Both the position numbers and the translations under genes were made by a program. A stretch of DNA of 12,964 bases, from NCBI GenBank assembly GCA_030600625.1, contig JAUVLS010000015.1, forward strand, positions 1-12,964, in the 5' to 3' direction. The notes beneath the pieces are model-generated. The model did not search any database. It was given only the letters and a program-made list of their open reading frames with translations, and was not told where the DNA came from. Below are positions 1 through 9,800 of the stretch, in pieces (the first letter of the stretch is position 1; each line of letters starts with the position of its first letter). The stretch comes from Bacteroidales bacterium. Lineage in GTDB: Bacteria > Bacteroidota > Bacteroidia > Bacteroidales > UBA12077.

Positions 1-1704
<1,704 letters not shown>

Positions 1705-1726
1705 ATGCTTTGATTAAAAGATAAAT

Positions 1727-1756
1727 AAAAATGGCGATAATATTATCGCCATTTTT
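1727..1756. terminator. Bidirectional rho-independent terminator between gyrB and hydrolase gene
   Basis: A perfect 30-base palindrome. Ten-base arms ATGGCGATAA (1731-1740) and TTATCGCCAT (1743-1752) flank a 2-base centre, extended by four A on the left and four T on the right. It gives a U-tract on either strand, so it can end both the rightward gyrB transcript and the leftward hydrolase transcript. Confidence 0.9.
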
Positions 1757-1813
1757 ATATTCGGAATTATATTAGCAATTACTTTCTTTTGTAATAAGTT
1801 GGTAAATAAACTA

Positions 1814-2902
1814 TTAATTGAATTTGTAAGCTGCTTTTTCTAAATCTCGTACTGTTTTAATTTTTTTAGGTGGATGTAGGTATTGATCCAAAAAATTATA
1901 AATTTTCACACGAACTTCTCTGGCATGTTTAGTGTCCATTCTGTCGAATGAATGTCCTCCCGGTACTGCCTGAAATATTTCATAATCAAACTTTTTACCT
2001 TCGGCTTTTAAAGATTTAATCAGATGTTCTACTTCAAGAACATTAACATCATCATCAATAGTATTTGTATGAATCAAAAGAGGAGTACCTGTGTATTTGT
2101 GTGTATTCCAGACTGGAGAGCGCCTTCTATATTCATTCACATCTTCAAATGCTGTTTTGCCAATATGATAATCCGCAGAATATAAATCACGATAACTTTG
2201 AGTTTGATAGCCCATTCTTGCTATTAAATCGCTTACCGGAACTCCGGCAAAAGCTACTTTGTAATTTTCAGGATGATCAAAAATATTCATTAATGCTATC
2301 AAGCCACCATGACTCCATCCAATTATTCCAACCCTGTTAGCATCAACAATTTCATAATTATCAATCATAAACTGGCGGCTGGCATTAACATCTTCTGTTT
2401 CCAATCCACCGTAATCAATTTTTTCATAAAGACCTTTACCATACCCTGTACTTCCACGATATTCGGCTGCTACAACTATGTATTGTTGCGCCATCAATTC
2501 ACGAATAATATGTGCGTAATAAGTTGTGAAATCAGCATGTACACCTCCGTGTGGCAATACTATAAGTGGATATTTTTTCGCGGGATCAATATCTTTTGGA
2601 ATAAAAGTATATGTCCAGAATTTTACTGGATTTCCTGCACCTTGTGCAGTTGGATTTTCCTCTTTCCATTTCGGGGGTCCATAAATATATACCTTATCAA
2701 TGTACGCTATATCACCAATTTTATTATACCAAAGAATATCATCCGAAATTTTTTCTAACCTGTCAAGACGATGATTCAGGTATTCAAGTTGATCATTTAA
2801 TTTTTCAATAAGTACATCTTTACTTTCATCCGATTGGGCAAAAACATTTAAACTTATTAAGCAAACAAAGCTTAAAATGAAAAAGTGATTAAGATCTTTC
2901 AT
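1814..2902 (-). CDS. Secreted S9-like alpha/beta hydrolase (prolyl oligopeptidase-type catalytic domain)
   Basis: A 362-residue exported serine hydrolase. Residues 1-22 form a signal peptide (charged start, hydrophobic core, cleavage probably after VFA), so it acts in the periplasm or outside. Residues about 28-58 are a charged, leucine-spaced segment likely to be a short coiled coil. The alpha/beta-hydrolase fold follows from about residue 95: oxyanion strand LIVLPHGG (113-120), EYRGSTGYG (147-155), nucleophile elbow GWSHGG with Ser197, Asp283 in the DDDV acid-loop position, and His317 in PGGHSF. These give a complete Ser-Asp-His triad, and the YRGSTGYG block is typical of the peptidase S9/dienelactone hydrolase group. 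The N-terminal beta-propeller of true S9 oligopeptidases is absent, so peptidase activity is not assured; an esterase or acyl-peptide hydrolase is equally possible. ATG at 2902 is chosen because it places the signal peptide at the N-terminus; no clear Shine-Dalgarno precedes it. Substrate unknown. Confidence 0.85.
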   Translation of the reverse strand: MKDLNHFFILSFVCLISLNVFAQSDESKDVLIEKLNDQLEYLNHRLDRLEKISDDILWYNKIGDIAYIDKVYIYGPPKWKEENPTAQGAGNPVKFWTYTFIPKDIDPAKKYPLIVLPHGGVHADFTTYYAHIIRELMAQQYIVVAAEYRGSTGYGKGLYEKIDYGGLETEDVNASRQFMIDNYEIVDANRVGIIGWSHGGLIALMNIFDHPENYKVAFAGVPVSDLIARMGYQTQSYRDLYSADYHIGKTAFEDVNEYRRRSPVWNTHKYTGTPLLIHTNTIDDDVNVLEVEHLIKSLKAEGKKFDYEIFQAVPGGHSFDRMDTKHAREVRVKIYNFLDQYLHPPKKIKTVRDLEKAAYKFN

Positions 2903-3218
2903 ATGTTTATAATTTTGTAGTTAATACATTTTCAGTTACTTGTATTTTAAAAATCTTAATGTGTAGAAATTGGAAATTAGAAATTAGTTCCGAAAACTTT
3001 CAGGATGCCCTTCTTTAGAATTTATTTTTTTTCAGTCATTGAGCTCGCAAGCTTGGAAAATTCAAGTTTCAAATTTCAAGTTTCAAATTTTATTATATAA
3101 TCATTTATTCACTTCGTTCATAAGATCATCGTTAAGTTCCTTGTATGTACGATAGTGCATGAATGTTTCACAATTATATATTTATTTTTAGGATTAGACT
3201 TAGGAAATTAGTTTATGT
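2903..3218. other. 316-base gap with short repeats and a possible gene remnant
   Basis: AT-rich space between two leftward genes. It holds a perfect 14-base tandem duplication (3061-3088), a looser GAAATTRG repeat (about 2966-2986), and on the minus strand a 19-codon open stretch (3160 to 3101) reading as a charged, helix-like peptide. No intact gene, tRNA or strong terminator was recognised. The size of the gap argues that dapF and the hydrolase gene are separate transcription units. Confidence 0.55.
3061..3088. repeat. Perfect 14-base tandem repeat, two copies
   Basis: The unit TTCAAGTTTCAAAT occurs at 3061-3074 and again at 3075-3088 without mismatch. Each unit is itself built from two similar halves (TTCAAGT/TTCAAAT), so the tract is a 7-base periodic sequence over 28 bases. 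Confidence 0.9.
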
Positions 3219-3998
3219 TTAAATATCAATTTCTCCATTAAAAACAAAAGTAGCGGGGCCTGTTAACCAAACATCGGAAAATGTATTACTATCCTGTTTC
3301 TTGAACGAAACATTTAAATAGCCACCTTTTGTAATAATATTATATGAATTTTTATCAGAATCAGAATAAATTGATGCACTTATGGCAGAAGCAGTAACGC
3401 CTGTTCCACAAGAGAGAGTTTCATTTTCTACTCCACGTTCATAAGTTCTTACGAATAATTTATCATTTTGAAACTCAACAAAATTTACGTTTGTACCTTC
3501 CGGTGAAAATTCTGCACTATATCTAATTTCCCTGCCACGGTTATAAACATCAATATTTTTAATATCATCTCTGAAAGTTACATAATGTGGTGATCCGGTA
3601 TTAAGGAAATAGTTTGTGTTTACTAATCTAACATAACTGACATCTTGCATTTGAAGACTAATGGAGTTGTTTTTATTCACAGTTGCTTTATGTACTCCAT
3701 CAATAGCATTAAAATTTGTTTTTTTATCAATCAGACTAATCGATTTTGCAAATGCAACCAGGCATCTTCCTCCATTACCACACATAGTACTTTCCTTTCC
3801 ATCGGCATTAAAATATTTCATATTAAAATCAAGACTTGGATGATTTTCCAAAAGCATCAATCCATCGGCTCCAATACCAAATCTTCGATCACATAACTGA
3901 TTGATTTGCATTTCAGAAAGTGAAATATTATTCTTTCTGTTATCGATAATAATAAAATCGTTTCCGGTACCTTGATATTTGTAAAAATTTACCTTCAT
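3219..3998 (-). CDS. dapF: Diaminopimelate epimerase
   Basis: Cytoplasmic, cofactor-independent epimerase converting LL- to meso-diaminopimelate, the precursor of lysine and of the peptidoglycan cross-linking residue. The 259-residue length is close to the family norm. The N-terminus has the conserved YQGTGNDFIIID block (8-19), then CDRRFGIGADG (36-46). The two-cysteine acid/base pair is present: Cys73 in MCGNGGRC and Cys197 in SCGTGVTA. NTGSPH (133-138), the EGTNVNF block (167-173) and the ERGVENET block (188-195) complete the active site. The ATG at 3998 begins the conserved N-terminus directly; no Shine-Dalgarno is evident. A weak TAnnTTTG-like box (TAAGTTTA on the minus strand, 4020-4013) lies just upstream, but its -33 partner is poor. 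The gene is divergent from the htrA-type gene and has no other lysine-pathway gene beside it here. Confidence 0.97.
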   Translation of the reverse strand: MKVNFYKYQGTGNDFIIIDNRKNNISLSEMQINQLCDRRFGIGADGLMLLENHPSLDFNMKYFNADGKESTMCGNGGRCLVAFAKSISLIDKKTNFNAIDGVHKATVNKNNSISLQMQDVSYVRLVNTNYFLNTGSPHYVTFRDDIKNIDVYNRGREIRYSAEFSPEGTNVNFVEFQNDKLFVRTYERGVENETLSCGTGVTASAISASIYSDSDKNSYNIITKGGYLNVSFKKQDSNTFSDVWLTGPATFVFNGEIDI

Positions 3999-4078
3999 AT
4001 GGTATTTTTTTGTAAACTTATAAATAAATTGTTACAAAGTTGCAATTGTATACGGATTGTAAATAATCATAAACCTTC

Positions 4079-4110
4079 TTTGCTTTTTAGTACAATAGGC
4101 ATTAATTTTG
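4079..4110 (+). promoter_or_regulatory. Putative Bacteroidota-type promoter for htrA-like gene
   Basis: TTTG (4079-4082) and TAATTTTG (4103-4110) are separated by 20 bases, matching the -33 TTTG / -7 TAnnTTTG pattern known for the Bacteroidota primary sigma factor. A start site near 4117 would leave a leader of about 30 bases containing AGGGAG (4117-4122), which lies too far from the ATG at 4147 to be a standard Shine-Dalgarno. Confidence 0.6.
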
Positions 4111-4146
4111 ACGTTTAGGGAGAAAAATTGTTAAAATACTTAAGAT

Positions 4147-5640
4147 ATGAAAACACGTGCATTTTTCGGGAATATAGCAATCGCCGTTTTATCAGCGTTT
4201 ATTGCAGTAATTGTATATTCAAATTATTTTCACGAAGAAATTTCAAATAAATCGGATGCTGAGATTCAGAAACAAAAAGCATTGGATTTATTAGATGATA
4301 CGAATAAAGTAAATTATACTCAAATCCCACAAATATCAAATGATGTGATTTCTGATTTTACTGAGGCGGCAGATAAAAGTATTCATGCAGTAGTACATGT
4401 AACATCTAAATATAATTTACAGAATGAAGATTATTATAATAACCCTATTTATGAATGGTTATTTGGAGATGTTCAAAGACAACCAAGCGTATCTTTTGGC
4501 TCGGGAGTAATTATTTCTGATGATGGATATATTGTTACAAATTATCATGTAATTGAAAAATCAGACGAGATACAAGTTGTTTTAAATGATAAACGAACTT
4601 TTACGGCAGAATTAGTTGGAACTGACCCTGGTACAGATTTGGCCCTGTTAAAAGTAGAATCAACAAATTTACCATATATTGCTATCGGGAATTCCGATAT
4701 TTTAAAAGTTGGAGAATGGGTTCTCGCTGTAGGAAATCCATTTAATTTAACATCAACTGTTACAGCAGGAATTGTTAGTGCTAAGGCACGAAATATAAAT
4801 GTTTTGGGTAGTCGAAGTAATTACCCTATCGAATCGTACATACAAACGGATGCTGCAGTTAATAAAGGAAATAGCGGAGGAGCATTGGTTAACCTGAATG
4901 GTGAATTAGTTGGAATTAATTCTGCCATTATTTCACCTTCAGGAACATATTCGGGCTATTCATTTGCTATTCCAATAAACCTCGTTAAAAAAGTTGTTGC
5001 TGACATAATTAAGTATGGCGAAGTGCAAAGAGCAGTTCTTGGAGTAGAAATTAGAGATGTAGTTAGTTCCGACCTTGAAGATTGTGAATTAGATAAAATC
5101 GAAGGCGTTTTAATTACTGATGTTACTGAAGAGGGTGCAGCAAAGGAAGCAAAAATAAAAAAAGGTGATGTAGTTCTGGAAATTAATAATATTAAAGTAA
5201 ATAGTACAACTGAACTTACTGAACAAATTGGTAATTATCGTCCTGGAGAAACGATATATGTAACTATTAAAAGAGATAATAAAAGGAAACAATTTGATGT
5301 GCTTTTACGTAATATGCATGGAAACACTGAAATTGTTAAAGATGAAGAATTATTATCTATCCTTGGTGCATCATTTAAAAATTTAGATAATGCGGATAAA
5401 AAACAATTTGGAGTTAACCATGGACTAAGAATTGTTGATTTAAAAGATGGAGCTTTAAAAAAAGCCGGAATTGAGGAAGGATATGTTATTACGCGTATCG
5501 AGGATAAAAAAATTACTCAGCTTGAAGATATTAAAAGAGTTTTAAGTGAGAAAGGTCAAGGAGCTATTGTTGAAATGGAGGTAATGTATTCGGGTAACAG
5601 ATACATTTATGTTTATAAGTATAAAGTCAAAATTGAATAG
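4147..5640 (+). CDS. HtrA/DegP-family serine endoprotease (Do-like)
   Basis: Envelope quality-control protease that degrades or refolds misfolded periplasmic proteins. Of 497 residues, 8-25 form one hydrophobic segment without an obvious cleavage motif, so it is either a signal peptide or a membrane anchor, facing the periplasm. The trypsin-like domain (about 75-290) has the full triad: His134 in TNYHV, Asp164 in GTDLALL, and Ser243 in NKGNSGGAL. The FGSGVIIS block (117-124) and AVGNPF (194-199) are family signatures. Two PDZ domains follow, about 292-390 and 403-495, giving the DegP/DegQ layout (protease-PDZ-PDZ), as opposed to single-PDZ DegS. The PDZ domains should bind exposed C-termini and control oligomer state. 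It has its own putative promoter and is followed by rpoD on the same strand after 107 bases. degP/degQ naming is left open because Bacteroidota members are not clearly assignable. Confidence 0.95.
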   Translation: MKTRAFFGNIAIAVLSAFIAVIVYSNYFHEEISNKSDAEIQKQKALDLLDDTNKVNYTQIPQISNDVISDFTEAADKSIHAVVHVTSKYNLQNEDYYNNPIYEWLFGDVQRQPSVSFGSGVIISDDGYIVTNYHVIEKSDEIQVVLNDKRTFTAELVGTDPGTDLALLKVESTNLPYIAIGNSDILKVGEWVLAVGNPFNLTSTVTAGIVSAKARNINVLGSRSNYPIESYIQTDAAVNKGNSGGALVNLNGELVGINSAIISPSGTYSGYSFAIPINLVKKVVADIIKYGEVQRAVLGVEIRDVVSSDLEDCELDKIEGVLITDVTEEGAAKEAKIKKGDVVLEINNIKVNSTTELTEQIGNYRPGETIYVTIKRDNKRKQFDVLLRNMHGNTEIVKDEELLSILGASFKNLDNADKKQFGVNHGLRIVDLKDGALKKAGIEEGYVITRIEDKKITQLEDIKRVLSEKGQGAIVEMEVMYSGNRYIYVYKYKVKIE

Positions 5641-5719
5641 TTCCTCATTATTTTATTCAGATTTAGAAATATCTAGGCTTAAATTAGCAATGGTGTATTT
5701 AAAATAATTTTGTTTTACC

Positions 5720-5727
5720 TAAATTTG
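5720..5727 (+). promoter_or_regulatory. Putative -7 element of rpoD promoter
   Basis: TAAATTTG exactly fits TAnnTTTG, 20 bases before the rpoD start codon. A second match, TAATTTTG, sits at 5705-5712. Neither has a clear TTTG at the expected -33 position, so which is used, if either, is uncertain; the first would give a leader of about 14 bases. Confidence 0.4.
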
Positions 5728-5747
5728 CAGAAATTTTCTTATAATCA

Positions 5748-6608
5748 ATGAGACAATTAAAGATCACAAAATCGATTACTAACAGAGAGAGCGCCTCTTT
5801 AGATAAATATTTGCAGGAAATAGCACGAGAGGGTTTAATTACTATCGAAGAGGAGGTTGAATTAGCCCAAAGGATAAAAAAGGGAGATCGCTTAGCTTTG
5901 GAGAAATTAACAAAAGCTAACTTACGTTTCGTTGTATCGGTTGCAAAACAATATCAAAATCAAGGTTTAACATTGCCCGATTTAATAAATGAAGGTAATT
6001 TAGGTCTTATAAAAGCGGCTGAAAAATTCGACGAGACTCGTGGTTTTAAATTTATTTCATATGCAGTTTGGTGGATCCGACAAGCTATATTGCAAGCTTT
6101 GGCTGAGCAGTCGCGAATTGTACGTTTACCGCTTAATCAGGTTGGATCATTAAATAAAATAAATAAGGCTTTTTCAAGATTTGTACAGGAAAATGAGAGA
6201 ACTCCTTCGCCTGATGAATTGGCTGACAAATTAGAATTGCCGAAAGATAAAGTGGTAGATACTATGCGGGTATCAGGGCGTTCTGTGTCGGTTGATGCGC
6301 CTTTTGCTGTTGGAGAAGATAGCAGCTTGCTTGATGTATTGATAAATGATGATTCTCCGAATGCCGACAATTCCTTGATAAATGAATCTTTAATTCGTGA
6401 AGTAGACAGATCCCTGGCAACATTAACCGATAGAGAAAGGGATATTCTTAAATATTTCTATGGTATTGGAGTTTCAGAAATGACACTGGAAGAAATTGGT
6501 GAAAATTTTGGATTAACACGTGAGCGTGTTCGCCAGATCAAGGAAAAAGCAATCAGAAGATTAAGACATACTTCAAGAAGTAAATTGTTAAAATCATATT
6601 TGGGATAA
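5748..6608 (+). CDS. rpoD: Primary (housekeeping) RNA polymerase sigma factor, RpoD/SigA type
   Basis: Directs core RNA polymerase to most promoters. Its 286 residues lack region 1.1 and the long non-conserved insert of proteobacterial RpoD, which is the normal compact form in Bacteroidota. Region 1.2 is about 15-48 ([16 protein letters not shown]); region 2 about 51-122, with the core-binding and melting/-10 recognition block [17 protein letters not shown] (98-114); region 3 about 130-205; region 4 about 218-275, with the helix-turn-helix [20 protein letters not shown] (245-264). The VWWIRQAI melting motif and the N-terminal region 1.2 separate it from alternative ECF or sigma-28 types. The ATG at 5748 fits the family N-terminus [11 protein letters not shown]. 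Its own transcription likely uses the TAnnTTTG-type sites just upstream. The strong terminator at 6636-6663 ends the unit. Confidence 0.96.
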   Translation: MRQLKITKSITNRESASLDKYLQEIAREGLITIEEEVELAQRIKKGDRLALEKLTKANLRFVVSVAKQYQNQGLTLPDLINEGNLGLIKAAEKFDETRGFKFISYAVWWIRQAILQALAEQSRIVRLPLNQVGSLNKINKAFSRFVQENERTPSPDELADKLELPKDKVVDTMRVSGRSVSVDAPFAVGEDSSLLDVLINDDSPNADNSLINESLIREVDRSLATLTDRERDILKYFYGIGVSEMTLEEIGENFGLTRERVRQIKEKAIRRLRHTSRSKLLKSYLG

Positions 6609-6635
6609 ATATAATTAGACATTAAGATTTATAAG

Positions 6636-6663
6636 AAAACCATCCGGTTTAGGATGGTTTTTT
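6636..6663 (+). terminator. Rho-independent terminator of rpoD
   Basis: Perfect 10-base-pair stem AAAACCATCC (6636-6645) with GGATGGTTTT (6652-6661), 6-base loop, and a T-run at 6658-6663. It starts 27 bases after the rpoD stop. The A-run on the left arm also allows some function on the opposite strand. Confidence 0.9.
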
Positions 6664-6685
6664 CATTACCTGGATTTATGGGGTT

Positions 6686-6719
6686 TGCCTGTCGTAGGCA
6701 GGAGGCATGACAGGCAGGC
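6686..6719. repeat. GC-rich palindromic extragenic repeat (REP-like)
   Basis: TGCCTGTC (6686-6693) and GACAGGCA (6709-6716) form a perfect 8-base inverted repeat around a 15-base loop. A nested inverted repeat, TGCCT (6686-6690) with AGGCA (6696-6700), and further direct copies of AGGCA (6703, 6712) make alternative folds possible. The 34 bases are about 65% G+C in strongly AT-rich surroundings. There is no T-run, so it is not a terminator; the composition and structure suggest an imported or dispersed repeat. Confidence 0.65.
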
Positions 6720-6738
6720 TTAAAATTACTTACTTAAA

Positions 6739-6769
6739 TTTGATTTTATCCTATTAATTACATAATTTG
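6739..6769 (+). promoter_or_regulatory. Possible promoter of hybrid sensor kinase gene
   Basis: TTTG (6739-6742) lies 19 bases before ATAATTTG (6762-6769), which fits TAnnTTTG imperfectly: TTTG aligns but the leading TA is shifted by one. An exact TAAATTTG is at 6735-6742 but without a good upstream partner. The gene starts at 6809. The assignment is tentative. Confidence 0.3.
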
Positions 6770-6808
6770 AACTAATTTAAACATAAAGCTGAGTCTAATA
6801 AAACAAAT

Positions 6809-9800
6809 ATGAATAAATTATCATACATTCTTTTTTCCATATTATTATTTATTTCTTTTAATCAATTACACGCTCAACAACTTACCCAACAAGGCAATCC
6901 TTATATTCAGAATTATAACGATGCAGATTATAATACTCCTGAAAATCAAATATGGGCAATTGTACAAGACCACAGGGGAGTAATGTATTTTGGAAATAAC
7001 AATGGTGTGTTGGAATTCGACGGAACCAACTGGCGACTTATTGAAATATCAAACAAATCAGCAGTTCGTTCATTAGCAATTGACAGTACAGGCAGGATAT
7101 TTATTGGCGCTGTTGGTGAATTTGGCTATTTACAAGCCGATAGCACAGGTACAATGCAATACATTTCACTCCTTGAAAAAATACCTGAAGAAGAACAGAA
7201 TTTCATGGATGTATGGGAGATTTTTATTATTAATGAAAGTGTTATTGTAAAAACTTCCGGCAAAATTTTCTTAATAAAAGAAAATAAAACAATAGTATTC
7301 AAGTCGAAAAATGGTTTTCATGTTTCATTTTTTGTAAACAATGAATTTTTTGTGAAAGAGCGGGAAAAAGGATTGTTAAAACTAGTTGATGACAGCCTGC
7401 AATTAGTACCAAATAGCGATCAATTTACAAATAACCCTCTTCATATAATGCTTCCTTACGAAGAAGATAAAATCTTAATAGCTACTCGCAAACATGGTAT
7501 ATTTATCTACAATCCAAACAAAAAAAACGTTAAGTTCTCAAAACCCGTGGGATTTAAGGAAGTAGATAATTTCCTTATAAAAAACCAGGTATACTATGGT
7601 GCAAAACTAAACAATGAACAATTCATTTTAGGAACATCACAAAATGGGTTAATAATTATTGATAAATCAGGAAATATTCTACAACATTTTAACAAGGATA
7701 TTGGTTTGCAGGATATTAAAACTTTGAGTGTTTATGTTGATTCTCAAAAAAATATCTGGACAGGTTTAAATAATGGCATTTCATATATTGTAATGAACTC
7801 TCCTCTTACACTTTATAATGAAAAAGACGGTTTATTTGGTTCAGCTTACACGGCAACAATTCATAAAGGCCGGCTATATGCGGCAACTTCAGTCGGGCTT
7901 TTCATGAAAGATCCGCAAAACAACTTTTCTTTTATCAAAAATACAAAAGGACAAGGATGGCATTTAACTGAAATACAGGGAGAATTATTCTTTGGCCATG
8001 CAGAAGGTGTTTTTATAATTAGAGATAATGTTGCAAAAAAAATAGTAACAAATATTAAAACTATATGGAACTTAAATAAATTAAAAAACAGGCCTTATAT
8101 ACTGGCTGGCCATAATAATGGCCTGTTACTTTTAGAATATAGAAAAGGAAATTGGCAACTAAAACACGAAATCAAAGGATTTAATGAATCGGCACACTAT
8201 GTACAGGAAGATGATAATGGTAATATATGGATAAGTCATAGATTTAATGAAATTTGCCGACTCAAACTAAACCAAACTCTTGATAGTGTGGTTAAATTGG
8301 ATTTTTATAATTCAAACCATGGTTTACCCGCAAACACACATAATTTTGTTTTTAAGATTAAAACAGTAAATCAAAACACAAGAATCCTATTCGGTACTGA
8401 GAAAGGGATTTACAAATTCAACACGGAAACAAATCGCTTTGTTCCTGATGAAACATTCAATAAATTTTTTAATAAAGAAAAATTAATTGACAAATTTGTA
8501 CAGGATGCTAATGGTAACATCTATTTCCAATATGGAGGTGAAAAAGGGGTGCTGCTATTCCAGTCCGATAGCACATACGTATTAGAAAAAACACCATTTT
8601 TAAAATTCAAAGGTTTATATGTTGAAAATCTCTCCATAAGTGATACAAACAATATATTTTATTGTACCGAAAAAGGCCTTATACAATACAATCCGCAAAT
8701 TTTACCCGGTTATGATGCTTCATTTCCTGTACTTATAAGGCATATACTTGCTAATGACTCTCTTGTTTACGGTGGTACCGGAAATATTACCAATATTATA
8801 GAATTACCATATAAACAACACAATTTGCAATTTGCTTTTTCGGCATTATATTTCGAAGATCACAATAAAACACAGTATAGTTATTTTCTGGAAGGATTTG
8901 ATAAAAACTGGTCAGAATGGTCACTAAAAACCGAAAAAGAATACACCAATTTACACGAAGGAAACTACATATTTAAAGTAAAAGCTAAGAATATTTACGA
9001 TAAGGAAAGTACGATAACACAATACCGGTTCGTGATTTTAGCTCCATGGTATCGTACCATAATTGCATACATTATTTATGGTATTAGTACACTTTTTTTA
9101 ATCTGGCTTATTGTTAAACTTTATACAATAAACCTGAAAATGGAAAAAGATAATCTTGAAAAAGTTGTTAAAGAAAGAACCATTGAAATTTCCCGGCAAA
9201 AAGAAGAACTTATTGCACAGTCAGAATACGTAGCAAGTGTAAACAGAGAACTTAAGAAACTATCCATAATTGCCCGGGAAACCGACAATGCCGTTGTTTT
9301 GGCAAATCTCGATGGAAAAATCGAATGGGTTAACGAAGGCTTTTATAAATTGTATAAATACTCACTAAGCAGGTTTATCGATAAAAAGGGAAATAATATT
9401 TTTACAACAAGCAGTAATCCTGATATTAAAAACATTGTAGAGCGTTGTGTGAGTCAAAAAGAAAGTATCACTTACGAAAATCGCGTTACAGATAAAACAG
9501 ATAAAATAGTGTGGATTCAAACTACACTAACTCCAATTATTAATAATAAGGGAAAAGCTGAAAAACTTATAGCTATAGATACCGATATTACCAAACTTAA
9601 AGAAGCAGAAAATGAAATACTAAAGAAAAATGAAGAAATCCTGACTCAGAACGAAGAAATTTTAACTCAAAAAGATGAACTGGAACTTCATCGGAGTCAA
9701 CTGGAAAAATTAGTAAAAAAACGTACTTCCGAACTTGAAAAAGCTAAAGTGAAAGCCGAAGAATCTGACCGCCTTAAATCTGCTTTTCTTGCAAACATGT

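Noticed and set aside
3040..3056. GAGCTCGCAAGCTTGG patch as a terminator or insertion-sequence end
   Set aside because: The inverted match is only a few bases with no T-run on the needed side and no target duplication; nothing beyond chance can be supported.
3061..3088. CRISPR-like array
   Set aside because: Only two adjacent 14-base copies with no spacers and no cas genes; it is a tandem duplication.
3999..4146. Riboswitch or attenuator upstream of dapF (lysine control)
   Set aside because: The gap is short and AT-rich, and no conserved lysine-riboswitch elements or leader hairpins could be recognised.
5641..5747. Terminator or small RNA between the htrA-like gene and rpoD
   Set aside because: Only a poor AGATTT/ATATCT match is seen, without a stable stem or U-run.
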